Assembly (NCBI GenBank): GCA_021186555.1
Contig: JAJKFL010000031.1
Span: 22,951,452-23,015,451, forward strand
Origin: Reticulitermes speratus
Lineage: Eukaryota; Arthropoda; Insecta; Blattodea; Rhinotermitidae
DNA: 64,000 nt
Direction: 5' to 3'
Position numbers and translations under genes: made by a program. Shown here in pieces: positions 10,182-20,565 of this stretch. Numbering within the stretch: the stretch's first letter is position 1; every line of letters starts with the position of its first letter. The notes below the pieces were generated by a model. The model saw only the letters and a list, made by a program, of their open reading frames with translations. It was not told the DNA's origin and did not search any database.

Positions 10182-10260
10182 GTTCGAAGAGGCCGCCATT
10201 GCACCCTATCTTGAGCCAGATGAATCTATTCCAACTTGTCACACACAGTAAGATCTTTCT
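10182..10260 (-). mobile_element. short LINE 3'-region fragment
   Basis: About 80 bases matching the reverse of the LINE 3' region (cattgcaccctatcttgagc followed by agatgaatctattcc), as at 6975-7020 and 41795-41830. Confidence 0.5.
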
Positions 10261-10446
10261 AATAAAGTAACAGGCATTATCTTAGTTCAGATGTCTCCAC
10301 AGGCAGCATGTTGCCTGCAAGCTATAGCTTGGGTGGACCTCTACTGGATGATAAATTCTAGCACTGCATAAATGTGTTTAATTTAAATAATTATTTCGCA
10401 ATGGTTCTTCATGTTATGAAACTGTTTATAGATTACCTTCGAAAAG

Positions 10447-10557
10447 GTGCACCCTTCCCACAGTCTGGATACGATGAATTGGATTCAACACTAATTCCTC
10501 CACGCCAGGATCATTACAGGATAACACCATCACCAGGAGGTCCTATTGATCGATATG
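10447..10557 (+). CDS. p120ctn: p120/delta-catenin exon, N-terminal linker (cassette-like, 111 nt)
   Basis: Encodes residues 54-91: Gly-Ala-Pro-Phe-Pro-Gln..Tyr-Asp-Glu-Leu-Asp-Ser..Pro-Pro-Arg-Gln-Asp..Pro-Ser-Pro-Gly-Gly-Pro. It starts after gaaaag| at 10445-10446, because only that acceptor completes the split Gly codon left by the first exon; the stronger-looking cccacag| at 10461-10463 would put the upstream frame into a stop. It ends at ATG|GTAAGT. Phase 1 on both sides and a length divisible by three mean it can be skipped without changing frame. No folded domain; low-complexity, proline-rich linker. Confidence 0.8.
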
Positions 10558-11060
10558 GTAAGTGTATTGTTTTCATTTAGATAAAGTATTGCTACTGTCC
10601 TTATTTTTGTGGTTCTGGGACAGAGTTATTACAAGATCAGTAATCAGTTGTATCCTTCGTGTATTCAGTATTTGATATTGCTTCATTTACTTCATATTTC
10701 TGTTTTTCAAGGAGGCAGATTTTTTTGTGTGTATGTTTCTCAAAAGATTATAATTTATGTATAAAAGTGCAGTCTTGACCAGAATCCTGTACTGTAACTT
10801 ACATGAAATGCCAACACTTTGTGTATAATCTGCACCAGTTTTTTAAACTGGCATGGTCTGTGATATGTGTAAGGCACCAGTTTCAGTTGAAAATATGCTA
10901 ATATTGATATACTGAAATAAAACTGTGTAATTAATAATTGTAGCATAGATGCACATGCTGAAACTCATGATGTCACATTCTTGGCTTCTGGGTTTGCCAC
11001 ATCAGTCTGGTAGGTGGTTTGCAGCATTTTGGAGGAGCATTCTTTCTCCATTTTCAGGGT

Positions 11061-11096
<36 letters not shown>

Positions 11097-11218
11097 TTTG
11101 ATAGTAGAGACTTATAGTATTCACTTGAAGTAGATATATTGAATGTTGTGGTCCATTGGTTCAATATTTACTCATGCCATGATTTGTGCTGGAACATGTT
11201 ATGAAATGTGTTATTTTT
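10558..11218 (+). other. intron 2, 5' part
   Basis: Ordinary AT-rich intron with a (GA)n microsatellite at 11064-11094. Nothing else supported. Confidence 0.6.
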
Positions 11219-11331
11219 ATGTAATCCTTTTTTACCCAAGACCCTGAAGATGGGACAAACAAGTGTTCCCGAAACGTTGGTTGCACACCCAAAATTGACG
11301 CGGGGCTACAACCCAAAAACTTTTAAGCAAC
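11219..11331 (+). mobile_element. Penelope-like terminal fragment with hammerhead-like hairpin
   Basis: 113-bp insertion flanked by an exact 13-bp direct repeat, atgtgttattttt (11206-11218 and 11332-11344). It contains the hairpin motif ctgaaga-t-ggga..tccc-gaaac (11244-11275), followed by gttggttgcacaccc and a tail ending aacttttaagcaac. Same motif order (hairpin, arm, tail, duplication) as the longer elements at 29513 and 53109, so this looks like a strongly 5'-truncated copy. Confidence 0.72.
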
Positions 11332-11360
11332 ATGTGTTATTTTTGTTCCATACATATATA

Positions 11361-12083
11361 CCGTATATTCTCGAATCTAATGCGCACCCTTTTTACAGTT
11401 TTAGAGGGCTAAAAAATCAGATGCGCATTAGATTCGCGTGCGGATTAGATTCGCGGTCTAGAGCTGGATTTTGGAAAAATGATTGAGCTGCTGTACGTGC
11501 CGTAAGAACAATACAATACAATAATCTATTATTTTATTATTTATTATTATAATAATATAATAATTGGGTCCAGTGAATTTCCTTCGTGACGCCTCACACC
11601 CGCTGATCGCTGCCTTGTGTTTCCGCCATAGTCGAACGTTGCTTTCATTAACTCCAAAAATTGCAGCGGCTTTGCGGTTTCCATTCTCCTCTGCGCACCG
11701 AATAACTTCACGTTTGAACTTTGCCGTATATGAGAGTCGTTTAGATTTCAGGTGTCCCTCTTCCGTAACTACGGTACACGACAAATTGGAACAAGCACCT
11801 CCCACGTTTCAACAACTAAAGCTCAGCTGGCTTCAGACGAGATTGCGCACGTCTGTTGAGAAAGGCCCCGCCTCTATCGGTATGACTCATCGGCCACAGG
11901 CGTAGCATCGGATTTTAACGCATTGGTAACATCCAATATTATTCAATCAGTCGCCCCGTGGGCAAGGGGTGGTTGAAGGAAAGGTGCGGATTAGAATCGC
12001 GAACTAACTTTTTTTCGTTTAAGAAGTTGCCAAAAACTGGGTGCAATTAGATTCGGATGCGCATTAGATTCGAGAATATACGG
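11361..12083 (-). mobile_element. pogo/Tigger internal-deletion derivative (minus orientation)
   Basis: 723 bp flanked by TA (11359-11360, 12084-12085), with the same termini as the element at 3204-5038 but with the subterminal motif mostly gaatctaatgcgcac rather than ..ccgcac. In minus orientation it keeps the 5' leader and the transposase N-terminus, then jumps from just after the Phe-Thr-Gly-Pro codons to the AT-rich 3' tail, removing the whole catalytic domain. Confidence 0.92.
11458..11805 (-). CDS. truncated pogo/Tigger ORF: DNA-binding domain only
   Basis: Open frame of 115 codons in the deletion derivative. Residues 1-80 are nearly identical to the N-terminus of the larger copy, including the complete Brinker/psq-type helix-turn-helix (Arg-Leu-Ser-Tyr-Thr-Ala-Lys..Trp-Arg-Lys-His-Lys); the rest is read-through of the AT-rich tail. 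The internal Met used as a possible start in the large copy is Thr here (ATG to ACG), so translation would need the upstream ATG. Without the DDE core it could only bind transposon ends; whether it is expressed is unknown. Confidence 0.5.
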   Translation of the reverse strand: MGGACSNLSCTVVTEEGHLKSKRLSYTAKFKREVIRCAEENGNRKAAAIFGVNESNVRLWRKHKAAISGCEASRRKFTGPNYYIIIIINNKIIDYCIVLFLRHVQQLNHFSKIQL

Positions 12084-12085
12084 TA

Positions 12086-12803
12086 CATTCATTCTTTGTG
12101 GTACCAAAATGAATTGGCATTTGAAAGCAAGTACAGAGGATCTGAAACACACACACACACACACAGACGAAGGAATTCAGGGAACAGTAAGAACTGAGAA
12201 AGGTGCTTCAAGTGGTAAAACTTCTGACCTGTGTTTAGAAGGTGCCCATTTTGAATCTCAGCTGAGACATTGTCTATCCTGACTGACATTTTTTGTGGTT
12301 TGTGGTTTTCCACACCTTTCAGACAAATGTGTTTGTGGTGTGGACAGGGACAGCTCTACCAATGCTTGTATATGTGACTGTTACTTCTTCCTACCACAGC
12401 AGCAAAATTGTGGTCATGAAATGCAAACTTGAAAGCACCCACATTCTTTTTGACATATACTGCTCTTAATTTGTGTTTGAATTTGAATATTCCTGGTTAT
12501 GGCTTACACATTGTAAGTCACAATATTAGGTATCCTTGATCATGCTCTGGACAAGTTGTAATTAGAACTAGTGTATTAGTAATGAAGAATGTGGCAGGAA
12601 AATAAAATAGGTTGTAAGCCTGTGCAAAAGGAATAATTCTGTAACTTTGCCACTTTGTGCCAGAACTACAAAAGACATATTTTAACAGAAAAATAAGTTT
12701 TTTGTGCCATCTCTCAAACCTATATCTGATGACCTTGAATGTTGTATTTTTATGTCTCTTGATTGATGTGTTAGTGATTGTATTTGTTTTGCTATTTCAA
12801 TAG
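12086..12803 (+). other. intron 2, 3' part
   Basis: AT-rich intronic sequence with an (AC)n tract at 12147-12165; ends in the acceptor tatttcaatag at 12803. Confidence 0.6.
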
Positions 12804-12863
12804 ATCAAATTACACATCCCTGGAACATAGATGACTCAGGGGAACCTTCACAACTACCACATG
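12804..12863 (+). CDS. p120ctn: p120/delta-catenin exon, 60-nt cassette-like
   Basis: Encodes residues 91-111, completing a split codon on each side: Asp-Gln-Ile-Thr-His-Pro-Trp-Asn-Ile-Asp-Asp-Ser-Gly-Glu-Pro. Acceptor ttcaatag|at, donor atg|GTAGGT. Too short for open-frame searches; supported by frame continuity with both neighbours. Phase 1-1 and 60 nt long, so skipping it removes exactly 20 residues. No known domain; acidic, polar linker. Confidence 0.78.
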
Positions 12864-13093
12864 GTAGGTTATTTGAACTATGCTTGTGAATTCTTGTAGA
12901 CCCTTTGATTTATATAACCTTAATGTTGTTATTACTGAAGTTAGAAGTGCTGCACCAATTTTGCATGGCATACTTAACCAGTCACTGTAGTCCTGCTTTT
13001 GTTATTCATTTGAAAATTAGAAGCAATGTGTAGGCAGTGCATATATCACATTGTTCCTTTGCATGCTTTATTTGCTTTGTTTCTTGATTGTAG

Positions 13094-13303
13094 GAGAGGA
13101 TCCCAAACTAGTGTATGGGTATGCTCCCCCTTCTCCATACGGCACTGTTCCAGCTGCATATGGTAGCAATGGCGCAGACCCCAGAACATATGAAGAAAAT
13201 GGTCCACCTCCAAGAACTATCTTTGAGGATGAGGAGGAACTGCGAAAACATCTTTCATTGCATCCTTCCATTCCTTCTCCCTCAGTCGATGATGAACAAA
13301 GGG
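13094..13303 (+). CDS. p120ctn: p120/delta-catenin exon, linker before armadillo repeats
   Basis: Encodes residues 111-181. Tyr/Pro-rich like the first exon (Tyr-Gly-Tyr-Ala-Pro-Pro-Ser-Pro-Tyr), then an acidic stretch Phe-Glu-Asp-Glu-Glu-Glu and a Ser/Pro stretch (His-Pro-Ser-Ile-Pro-Ser-Pro-Ser) just before the armadillo domain. Acceptor tgattgtag|ga is good. The donor that keeps frame is agg|GTTGGT at 13304, a weak site, and the frame stays open only a few codons beyond it. Phase 1-1 and 210 nt. Only 230 bp of intron separate it from the previous exon. Confidence 0.85.
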
Positions 13304-16217
13304 GTTGGTTTTAATTTTTGGGTCTTTTATTTTGGCTTTGTATTTATCAGTATATTGCAACACTAGTATTGTTGCCTTGCTTTTTTGGTGCAAATCTGGT
13401 CCTTTAATTGTAAATATGCAGGCAGTTGTGGTGTTAAATTGTTTAATTCACTTTTCTGCTTTTGTTCCAGTGTGCATTTCTTGCACATGTAACAGATATT
13501 ACTTAAAGCTAATTCTTTACCCTAATTTTATGTATATCTGAGATTTGACTCTGACAGTGCCGGAGTTAGTGTGGTTCATACACCCAAGTAATGCCACTGC
13601 TACCATACAGTTTTTATCAGTTATTAATTATATGTGCCTGTAGTGTATTATCTTCATGTTCTTCAGGAAAAGAACACCATCACAAAATGTCAGTAAAAAC
13701 ACAGGAATTACGTTACCTGAAATGTGTTTGGATCTTCAAAACAGATATCATATCCATCTGTCAGATAATTTTAATTTCAACAGCTCTGGTGATTTAAATT
13801 TTTAGTGTTTGTTTAATGTAGGTTCCCAGCATCTGCAAGCAGTTCCACAAATTCTGACTTTCAGTATAGAATTTGTAAGAATTTGGTGGAATGATTAATA
13901 TTTTTAGAAACTTTGTATTATACAGTTATAAAAGTATTACAGTATGTATTTTTAATAACAAGGAAATATGACTATGTCATAGTGCTGAATTAGGGAATAA
14001 ATACCATTTCATAAAAAGGATTCAGTTACATCATACAAAATTTTGGTTTGGTAGGCTCGAGGGAAAAAGCCATGAGGGAGAATTCTGTTTAGATGGGATG
14101 TTAATATCAAAATGGGTCTCATGGAAATGCATCATGAAAAGTGGGATTTGGATTGAACTGGCTTATGTAAGATCCAGTGGTAAGCTTTTGTGAAGTAGTA
14201 ATGTACCTTTGGGTGCATCACAGGCAGAGAAATCTTGACCATTTTAATAAATGGCCTTAAACAGAACACTATCCACTGTGGTTAATTTACTTTTTGTTAT
14301 TGTTGAGATTATTTGTCATAACATACTGAGATTTGTGGAGTAACAAAAATATTTCAAGAAGTTGCACATAGGGCAGGTTATTGGTGCAAAGAGTCAGTTT
14401 ACAATTACTATATTGGCCTGAATATAAGATGAGTTCTTTTCTAATTATCTGGAAAAAAGAGGGGACACCCTATAATTGGTGGGCTGGGATAGCATAGTTG
14501 GTATAGCTTACTCACTACAGGCTGGACGGTCTTGAGATTGAATCCTGGTGGGGTTGAGATTTTCTGCACCCTCCAGACAGGCCCTGGGCCCACCCAGCCT
14601 CATATACAGTGGGTACCGGGTCTCTTTTCTGGCGGTAAAGCAGTCAGGGTGTGGCGTTAACCACCCACTCCCATCTAGCGTCGAGTTTAAAGGAAGAGTA
14701 GAGCTATGCATCTACTCCCCCTCTGGGCCTTCAAGGTCTGGTCTAGGGTGTGCTTTACCTTTACCCTATAAGTGTGCACAAAGTTAAACACATTCTGTTT
14801 ATAGAGCAAATTTTTTTGTATCTGCCATAGCTAGGTGAGTAACGAAAATTATACAGCTGCTACAGTAATTAGACACATTATTTTATATGTCTGATTTGGT
14901 GTTTATATGCTAACAGCTCATTTCAAGTCAGGTTATTGAAGTGAGTAGTTGAAGATAGTGTTCTGTAAAAAGCATGGGTGATCTTGTTGAAAGGAAAGGT
15001 ACTGACACTAATTTTAAATTAATGGCAATTAAAATGGCAACAGAAACCAGTAACTGTGCTGTGGCATGGAAATTCTGTTTATGATGCTAGAGCAAATAAA
15101 AGGAACTGTTAGTAAAGGGTTCAAATTAAACTTGAAAAGTATTTCATGGCCCCAATAGGGGAATTTTAATGTTACTGATGAAGAAATTGTGGCATTTGTG
15201 CATGAAAAACATAAAAATGTCCTTCCCAGAGAGCAGAGCATCTGGTAAAATTGCCCTTTATCTGTCTGTGTCTGTCTGCACACTGAGCACATCTAGATGA
15301 AGTTTGATATTGGAGAGCTTATAAAAAATAGTGAAGCTCTTTCAGGTTTTGTTTAGATCAGCCTGCTCGAGTATCACGTTATATGAAACCATACCTGCAT
15401 TTCTGTGTGCATGAGCATTTGATTCCTTTTCTGTGCATGCAAAAAGGCATTGGCATCCCTGCTGTTCACATGCTCACTTCCTGTAACACTTTGGAGCCAT
15501 GCACAAGTTAGGACAATAAAATTAGACACTGTATCATTTAAATACTGTTAGCCAAAAATGGAGATATGGTGTTCCACATAGTGTGTGTTTTCTCCATATC
15601 TTAGCAGCAGTGCTAAAGTCTAGCACAACAGGCTGTCCATTGATTGTACCAGTGTTACTAGGATTGGTATAGGAGCAAATGTGCTGTAATGGTTATGCCA
15701 TCCATATATTTTCTAACTTATTTCATGTTGGTATAAGCTCATAATTAAAAATAATCTTAAGAAATTCATATGGCTTACTGAAATCATCAAGTAAGTTGTC
15801 ATTGAATAATGAGTTATACCATGAAAGAAAATTGTGATATTAATACACTGCTTCCTTGGTTTACTTGACACTTGCATTCCTGAAAGCTCTGATTTGAACT
15901 GGACTTGTGTAAATGAGGACCAGCTCTAAGTATAATATTTTCTTTCTTAGGTGAGCTTATTTTCAAATATTTACATCTTAGTGCTATTTGCATGAGATAT
16001 AAATATATGCATTTTGTTTACATAATGGTAGCACGTGTTTTAGTATCAGTGTCCAAAGAATGGCCAATTTAAAGACGTGTTTGCAAATTATATGAGTTTA
16101 TTTTGCCTAAATATGCTGCCTTGACTCAAGTATGTTGTTATAAATAAAGTTATTTTGTTTTCTTGCCATGAGAATTAAGAAATTAATTCTGTTGACTATG
16201 GAGCTTGTATGTTTTAG
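13304..16217 (+). other. intron 4
   Basis: 2.9 kb. Apart from the SINE at 14476-14762 and a short pogo-like terminal fragment before it (about 14414-14465, ggcctgaatataagatgag), I see no structure. Ends in tatgttttag at 16217. Confidence 0.6.
14476..14762 (+). mobile_element. tRNA-derived SINE, family A, with target-site duplication
   Basis: Full-length copy with the same body as 5821-6112 (gggtaccgggtct, ctactccccctctgggcc). The head is tRNA-like, with A box-like tagcatagttgg and B box-like gagattgaatcc near 14533-14545. Flanked by accctataa at 14467-14475 and 14763-14771; allowing one mismatch the repeat extends to 12 bases. Many C-to-T and G-to-A changes relative to 5821-6112 fit CpG decay. 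Confidence 0.88.
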
Positions 16218-16437
16218 GAATGCGGTGGCGTGACCCAAACCTCACAGAAGTTATTGGCTTTCTCAATAATCCAAATAATGTAATAAAAGCAAATGCTGCA
16301 GCATACCTACAACATTTATGTTACATGGATGATCCAAACAAACAGAAGACTAGATCACTGGGTGGAATCCCACCTCTGGTGATGCTGCTAAGTCATGAAA
16401 GTCCAGATGTCTATCGAAATGCATGTGGAGCATTAAG
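16218..16437 (+). CDS. p120ctn: p120/delta-catenin exon, start of armadillo domain
   Basis: Encodes residues 181-254. It opens with Gly-Met-Arg-Trp-Arg-Asp-Pro, a signature of the first armadillo repeat of the p120 family, followed by Asn-Ala-Ala-Ala-Tyr-Leu-Gln-His-Leu-Cys-Tyr and Gly-Gly-Ile-Pro-Pro-Leu-Val-Met-Leu-Leu, the helix-2/3 pattern of repeats 1 and 2. The last residues (Asn-Ala-Cys-Gly-Ala-Leu-Arg) continue into the next exon. In the family this face helps bind the cadherin juxtamembrane peptide. Acceptor gttttag|ga, donor aag|GTATCT; ends in phase 2. Confidence 0.96.
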
Positions 16438-17252
16438 GTATCTATTTCTTATAAATCAGTGGATTGGTACCAGACTGACATATGTACATAAATTTTGGTT
16501 TTGAGGTAATGATAAAGTTTGCACTGATGAAACTGATTCGGTCTATTATGTAGTGTGAACTTCTGATTTAATGTTCATTGATCAAAATACTTATTGGTTG
16601 TTTACAAATGGAATTTAGTTTCAAAACCACCATTTCATTAAAAAATATTTTAAATTATTTTGTGTAGATATGTTTTTTCAGTATGTGACTAAATTGCTCT
16701 GAACACTAATACCTAGTGGAGTACACTAATTTGTCTTTACAAGACATGTTGGTAAACACAGCTTATCAGTCATGTAATAGACTCATATTTTAAAATTATT
16801 TTCTTTCATAAAAGTTGCACATTAGAACAATGGTCACTAATCAGCATATGATGTGAGTAATAAACAGGTTACATAAATAATTAACAGCAACATCAACAAC
16901 AATGCTTAAATAAATGGAGTGATGCTTGTTAACACCGTGGTCAGCATTGATGACATAAGTTAAGCTGTGCTGGCAAATGTTGTTAGAAAATGTGTCAAAG
17001 AAATGGCATAGGTAGTGCCACTTATTTGTGATTTAAGAAAGTTCAAGTGGAGTTAAGCAGCATTTTGTCAAGTTTTCAGTGTTTGTATTCCTGTGAAGGA
17101 ATGTTATCAACAAACTGAGTTCACCTGCTGATTTAATTTAGTGTTACAAATTTTTACTGGATAGACTGTGCATTAATTCAACAGGATGAGTTGGTGAATC
17201 CTTGTGGTTTTACATGTAATTGTATGATATTGGCAAAGTTTTGTTCTTGCAG
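16438..17252 (+). other. intron 5
   Basis: 815 bp, AT-rich, no repeats recognised; ends with a good tract, ttttgttcttgcag. Confidence 0.7.
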
Positions 17253-17406
17253 GAACTTGTCATATGGAAGACAAAATGATGAAAACAAGAGAGCTATAAA
17301 AAATGCTGGAGGCATTCCATCTCTTATAAACCTGTTACGGAAGTCTACTGATGGTGAAGTAAAAGAACTTGTAACAGGAGTGCTATGGAATTTGTCATCA
17401 TGTGAG
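17253..17406 (+). CDS. p120ctn: p120/delta-catenin exon, armadillo repeat 2-3
   Basis: Encodes residues 254-305: Arg-Asn-Leu-Ser-Tyr-Gly-Arg..[11 protein letters not shown]..Leu-Leu-Arg-Lys and [10 protein letters not shown]. The Gly-Gly-Ile-Pro and Leu-Trp-Asn-Leu-Ser motifs are conserved armadillo landmarks; the Leu-Trp-Asn-Leu-Ser-Ser segment matches the p120 family closely. Ends in phase 0 at gag|GTAGAT. Confidence 0.95.
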
Positions 17407-17617
17407 GTAGATTATTTGCATCAGAAATAGTGTTATTTCTCATAATTTAATTTTAGAATGACCTAAGGGCTGTAGTATAGAGGAGTATGCAGGGAATGTT
17501 TAATATTGTTTAGTTTTAGATCATTAGTGTTTTGGCATTATTACAGAACATTGCCCTTTCTTTCTTTCTTCTTTCTTTATTTGTTTCTCTCTGTCTTTAG
17601 TTTTATTCTCTCTCTTG

Positions 17618-17655
<38 letters not shown>

Positions 17656-18071
17656 GTCTTGAGGGGCTGGAGGTGGGGGGACATTAGTTTCAACATGTAA
17701 ATATCTTTCTACTAGGTAGTTCAGATTGGCAACTATGTATCTACTGTTACCATCATCAGAGTTATTGTATCCAGATATGTATTATTATTTGCAGCTAAAT
17801 CAACAATAACTTCCTTACATACAGCATTACACCTCCATCATAAAAATGATGGCTGTGCTGTGGCTGGCTTTGATATTTTTATTCTTTTATGACACCTTCG
17901 TGGGATGTGTTAGATTCACAAAAATTCCATTGTGTATGTTCATGAAGTTAACTCATAAAGAATATAGCCATTGTTTATTTTGAAAATTTAGATAGGTTAG
18001 TGTTATGAATTGTTGGACATAAGCAATGATATATGTCATGTTTTTTTATATCACCTTTATTTTTTATGTAG
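17407..18071 (+). other. intron 6
   Basis: 665 bp with a pyrimidine-rich low-complexity region and (TC)n at 17620-17650. Nothing else. Confidence 0.7.
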
Positions 18072-18211
18072 GATCTGAAAAGGTCGATAATAGATGATGG
18101 ATTGTCAGTTGTTGTAAACAATGTTATCATTCCACATTCTGGCTGGGACCCAACATCTGCAGGGGAGACATGTTGGTCCACAATATTCCGGAATGCCTCT
18201 GGTGTTTTAAG
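18072..18211 (+). CDS. p120ctn: p120/delta-catenin exon, armadillo repeat 3-4
   Basis: Encodes residues 306-352. Contains Val-Ile-Ile-Pro-His-Ser-Gly-Trp, an invariant p120-family motif, then Trp-Ser-Thr-Ile-Phe-Arg-Asn-Ala-Ser-Gly-Val-Leu-Arg, equivalent to the vertebrate segment leading into Arg-Asn-Val-Ser-Ser. Short for a protein exon and supported by motif identity and phase (0 to 2). Acceptor ttatgtag|ga, donor aag|GTAAGC. Confidence 0.95.
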
Positions 18212-18418
18212 GTAAGCTGACAAAAATCATACAGTTTAAGTTATGTAATTTGTGTTGTTACAGGAAGTATTACATTTGAAGAATATTTTTGAAGTTGAAA
18301 GTATATGTACTGCACTTGAGCAGGTGTACTAAATCTTCGGGCTGGATATCTTGATATAAGTGTGAGCTGTTGGACTTACAAAGGTTACTTGACAGTAGTA
18401 TGATTTTTTTTTTTAATA

Positions 18419-18454
<36 letters not shown>

Positions 18455-20326
18455 AAAGCTTTAAAGAAACTTTGTCAATAATTAAGAAATGTAAAGCAGA
18501 TATATTAGAAGTTTAGCCTTACATACAATCACAACTTGGAGCAAGATCACATGACTGACATATTGTTATATGGTTAGTGCCAACTAGACTGTTTCCACTT
18601 CATGCCCTTGTCATTCAGAGTAAGAGTATATTCATTGCCATTAAGCTCCTATGACTGATTGGTCAGGAGAGTGAGTTGTGTAGTTTTTGCTTGGGTAGTT
18701 CATATTCTAGATTAAATAAATGGACTGGCCATTGCAAGAAGTCTGGCGTTGGCAAGTGCAGCCAGTGAATGTTATTACATTATTGTGTCCCTTTTTCTGA
18801 TGAGTAGGTAACATGGGCAATGATACCCCACCTTTTATTTGGTTAGGTTTTAACAAATATAAATAGCAACAGGAATTATGTCTTGAGTGTGAAATATGTG
18901 TGTTTGAGTTTCTACTGCATAACATTCAGTTTCTATATAGTAAATATTACTGCGTTTACTCATAATAATAAAAATTGTGAAGGAATGCAAAGGGCCATCT
19001 TTGGCAAATGCATTGGTGAAAGATGCCTTGAATGTCATGAAATATAAAGTAGTGTAACTAATAAATAAAATTGTAATTAAAATTATGAGTGTCATGTTTC
19101 ACTTTGAGACTTTTTCTTACTTTTTTTGTAAGATTTTCAAGAATTTACGAATGTTTGTAACGTCCACATCAAATGCAAATTTTGGATGAAATTGTACAAT
19201 TTTCATGCAACCACTTCTCACAGAATGAGCAATACTGTGCTCGGGGCAATATGGCTGTCTCATTCAAGGACATGAAAATGTCCTCTAAGAGGGGGAGGGT
19301 TTAAGCAAAAAAAAAAGCACATTGTTATTGGTTTTTGCAAATTCTGGCATTTGCAGTTTTTTGCAGTGAGATGCTTGTCCATCTGACATCAACAATATTT
19401 TATCTTAAGTTTTCAGTGGAACAGGGTGTTTCATTCAAGTCATAACTAATCTTGAGTTCTTGTAGGATGATTATTTATTCATAATCATCTTAGATCTTGC
19501 TGGTATTCCATCTGCAAATTGTGGCTTACTGTATATGCCTTTGAAAATACATGCAGTTTGATCTTTGAACAAAAGTCAACCAAATCAGTTAAAATTCCAA
19601 TGGGACATCTTTACTACCCATCTTTCAGTGTGGTGACTTTACCCAAATGAAGAGCAAATATGCCCTGGCTGATCATATGGTCATGGCTTTGCTGGCAGAA
19701 GTTTGTAATGGCAAGAAGTGGTATAGAAAAGGCCACTCTTCCTTCCCTGCTGGTTGGTGTTAAAATTACTTTATGAATAAATGCACATAAAGTTATTAAT
19801 GTATAGCTTCGTGGAATATACACAGTTACAATTCATGCTACTTACTTTACAAAACAGTGTCAAAACTTTGGGACGTAAACAATGGCTATGGCTTCCACAT
19901 TCCCAGGCTCACTATTGGAAGACCTCCCAGCTGTGTAACTTGTGCTGTTTCCTAGTGCAAAGTATTCAGAGGAACTGATGGTGGGGCATTATTGCTGAGT
20001 GGGGCAACTTTACCCATTTTGCCCTGTTGACTTCAAGTTTTGGAATATAAGTTACTCATAGTTTACGTATTACAGAATAACTGGTAATTCTTGTATGAAC
20101 TTCCATCTTGTCCCTGTTTACAGTGATATAACTCCAAATATTTGATGTTTGTTTTTTGAGCAGTTTTTACTTTTCAGGTTCTGAACTGTCTGTAACATAC
20201 GTTTGTTATTTTTCACACTGTTATAACTCTTGATAGAATGGACTTCAAAGGTATTTATTATTATAATAACATATTGAAAGTACCTGATAATTTGAAAGTG
20301 TTAATAGAAGTTTCTACTATTTTCAG
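18212..20326 (+). other. intron 7
   Basis: 2.1 kb, CpG-poor. A (TTA)n microsatellite lies at about 18418-18452. I recognise no transposon ends or RNA gene. Confidence 0.6.
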
Positions 20327-20565
20327 AAATGTTAGTTCTGCAGGGGAATATGCAAGAAAAAAGTTACGAGAATGCGAGGGGTTAGTAGATTCATTACTGT
20401 ATGTTGTGAGGTCGGCCATAGAGAAATCCAACATTGGCAACAAGAGTGTAGAGAACTGTGTTTGTGTTCTGCGTAACTTATCCTACAGATGCCAAGAAGT
20501 GGAGGATCCAAACTATGACAAACATCCTGTTCCAACACAAAGTAGAGTTGGAGCACAGCCCAAAG
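20327..20565 (+). CDS. p120ctn: p120/delta-catenin exon, armadillo repeats 4-5
   Basis: Encodes residues 352-432: Arg-Asn-Val-Ser-Ser-Ala-Gly-Glu..[12 protein letters not shown], then [14 protein letters not shown]. Both blocks are nearly identical to vertebrate p120. After Leu-Ser-Tyr-Arg the sequence enters the long, poorly conserved insert of the family, finished by the next exon. Acceptor tattttcag|a, donor aaag|GTACAA; ends in phase 1. Confidence 0.97.

Noticed and set aside
10461-10463. Stronger-looking acceptor ttcccacag for the second exon
   Set aside because: Would put the upstream split codon into a frame that stops after four codons; the upstream gaaaag acceptor keeps the frame.
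18418-18452. CRISPR-like or functional tandem array
   Set aside because: Simple (TTA)n microsatellite; the other short tandem tracts (8402, 11064, 17620, 45041, 49079, 56806) are also simple repeats.
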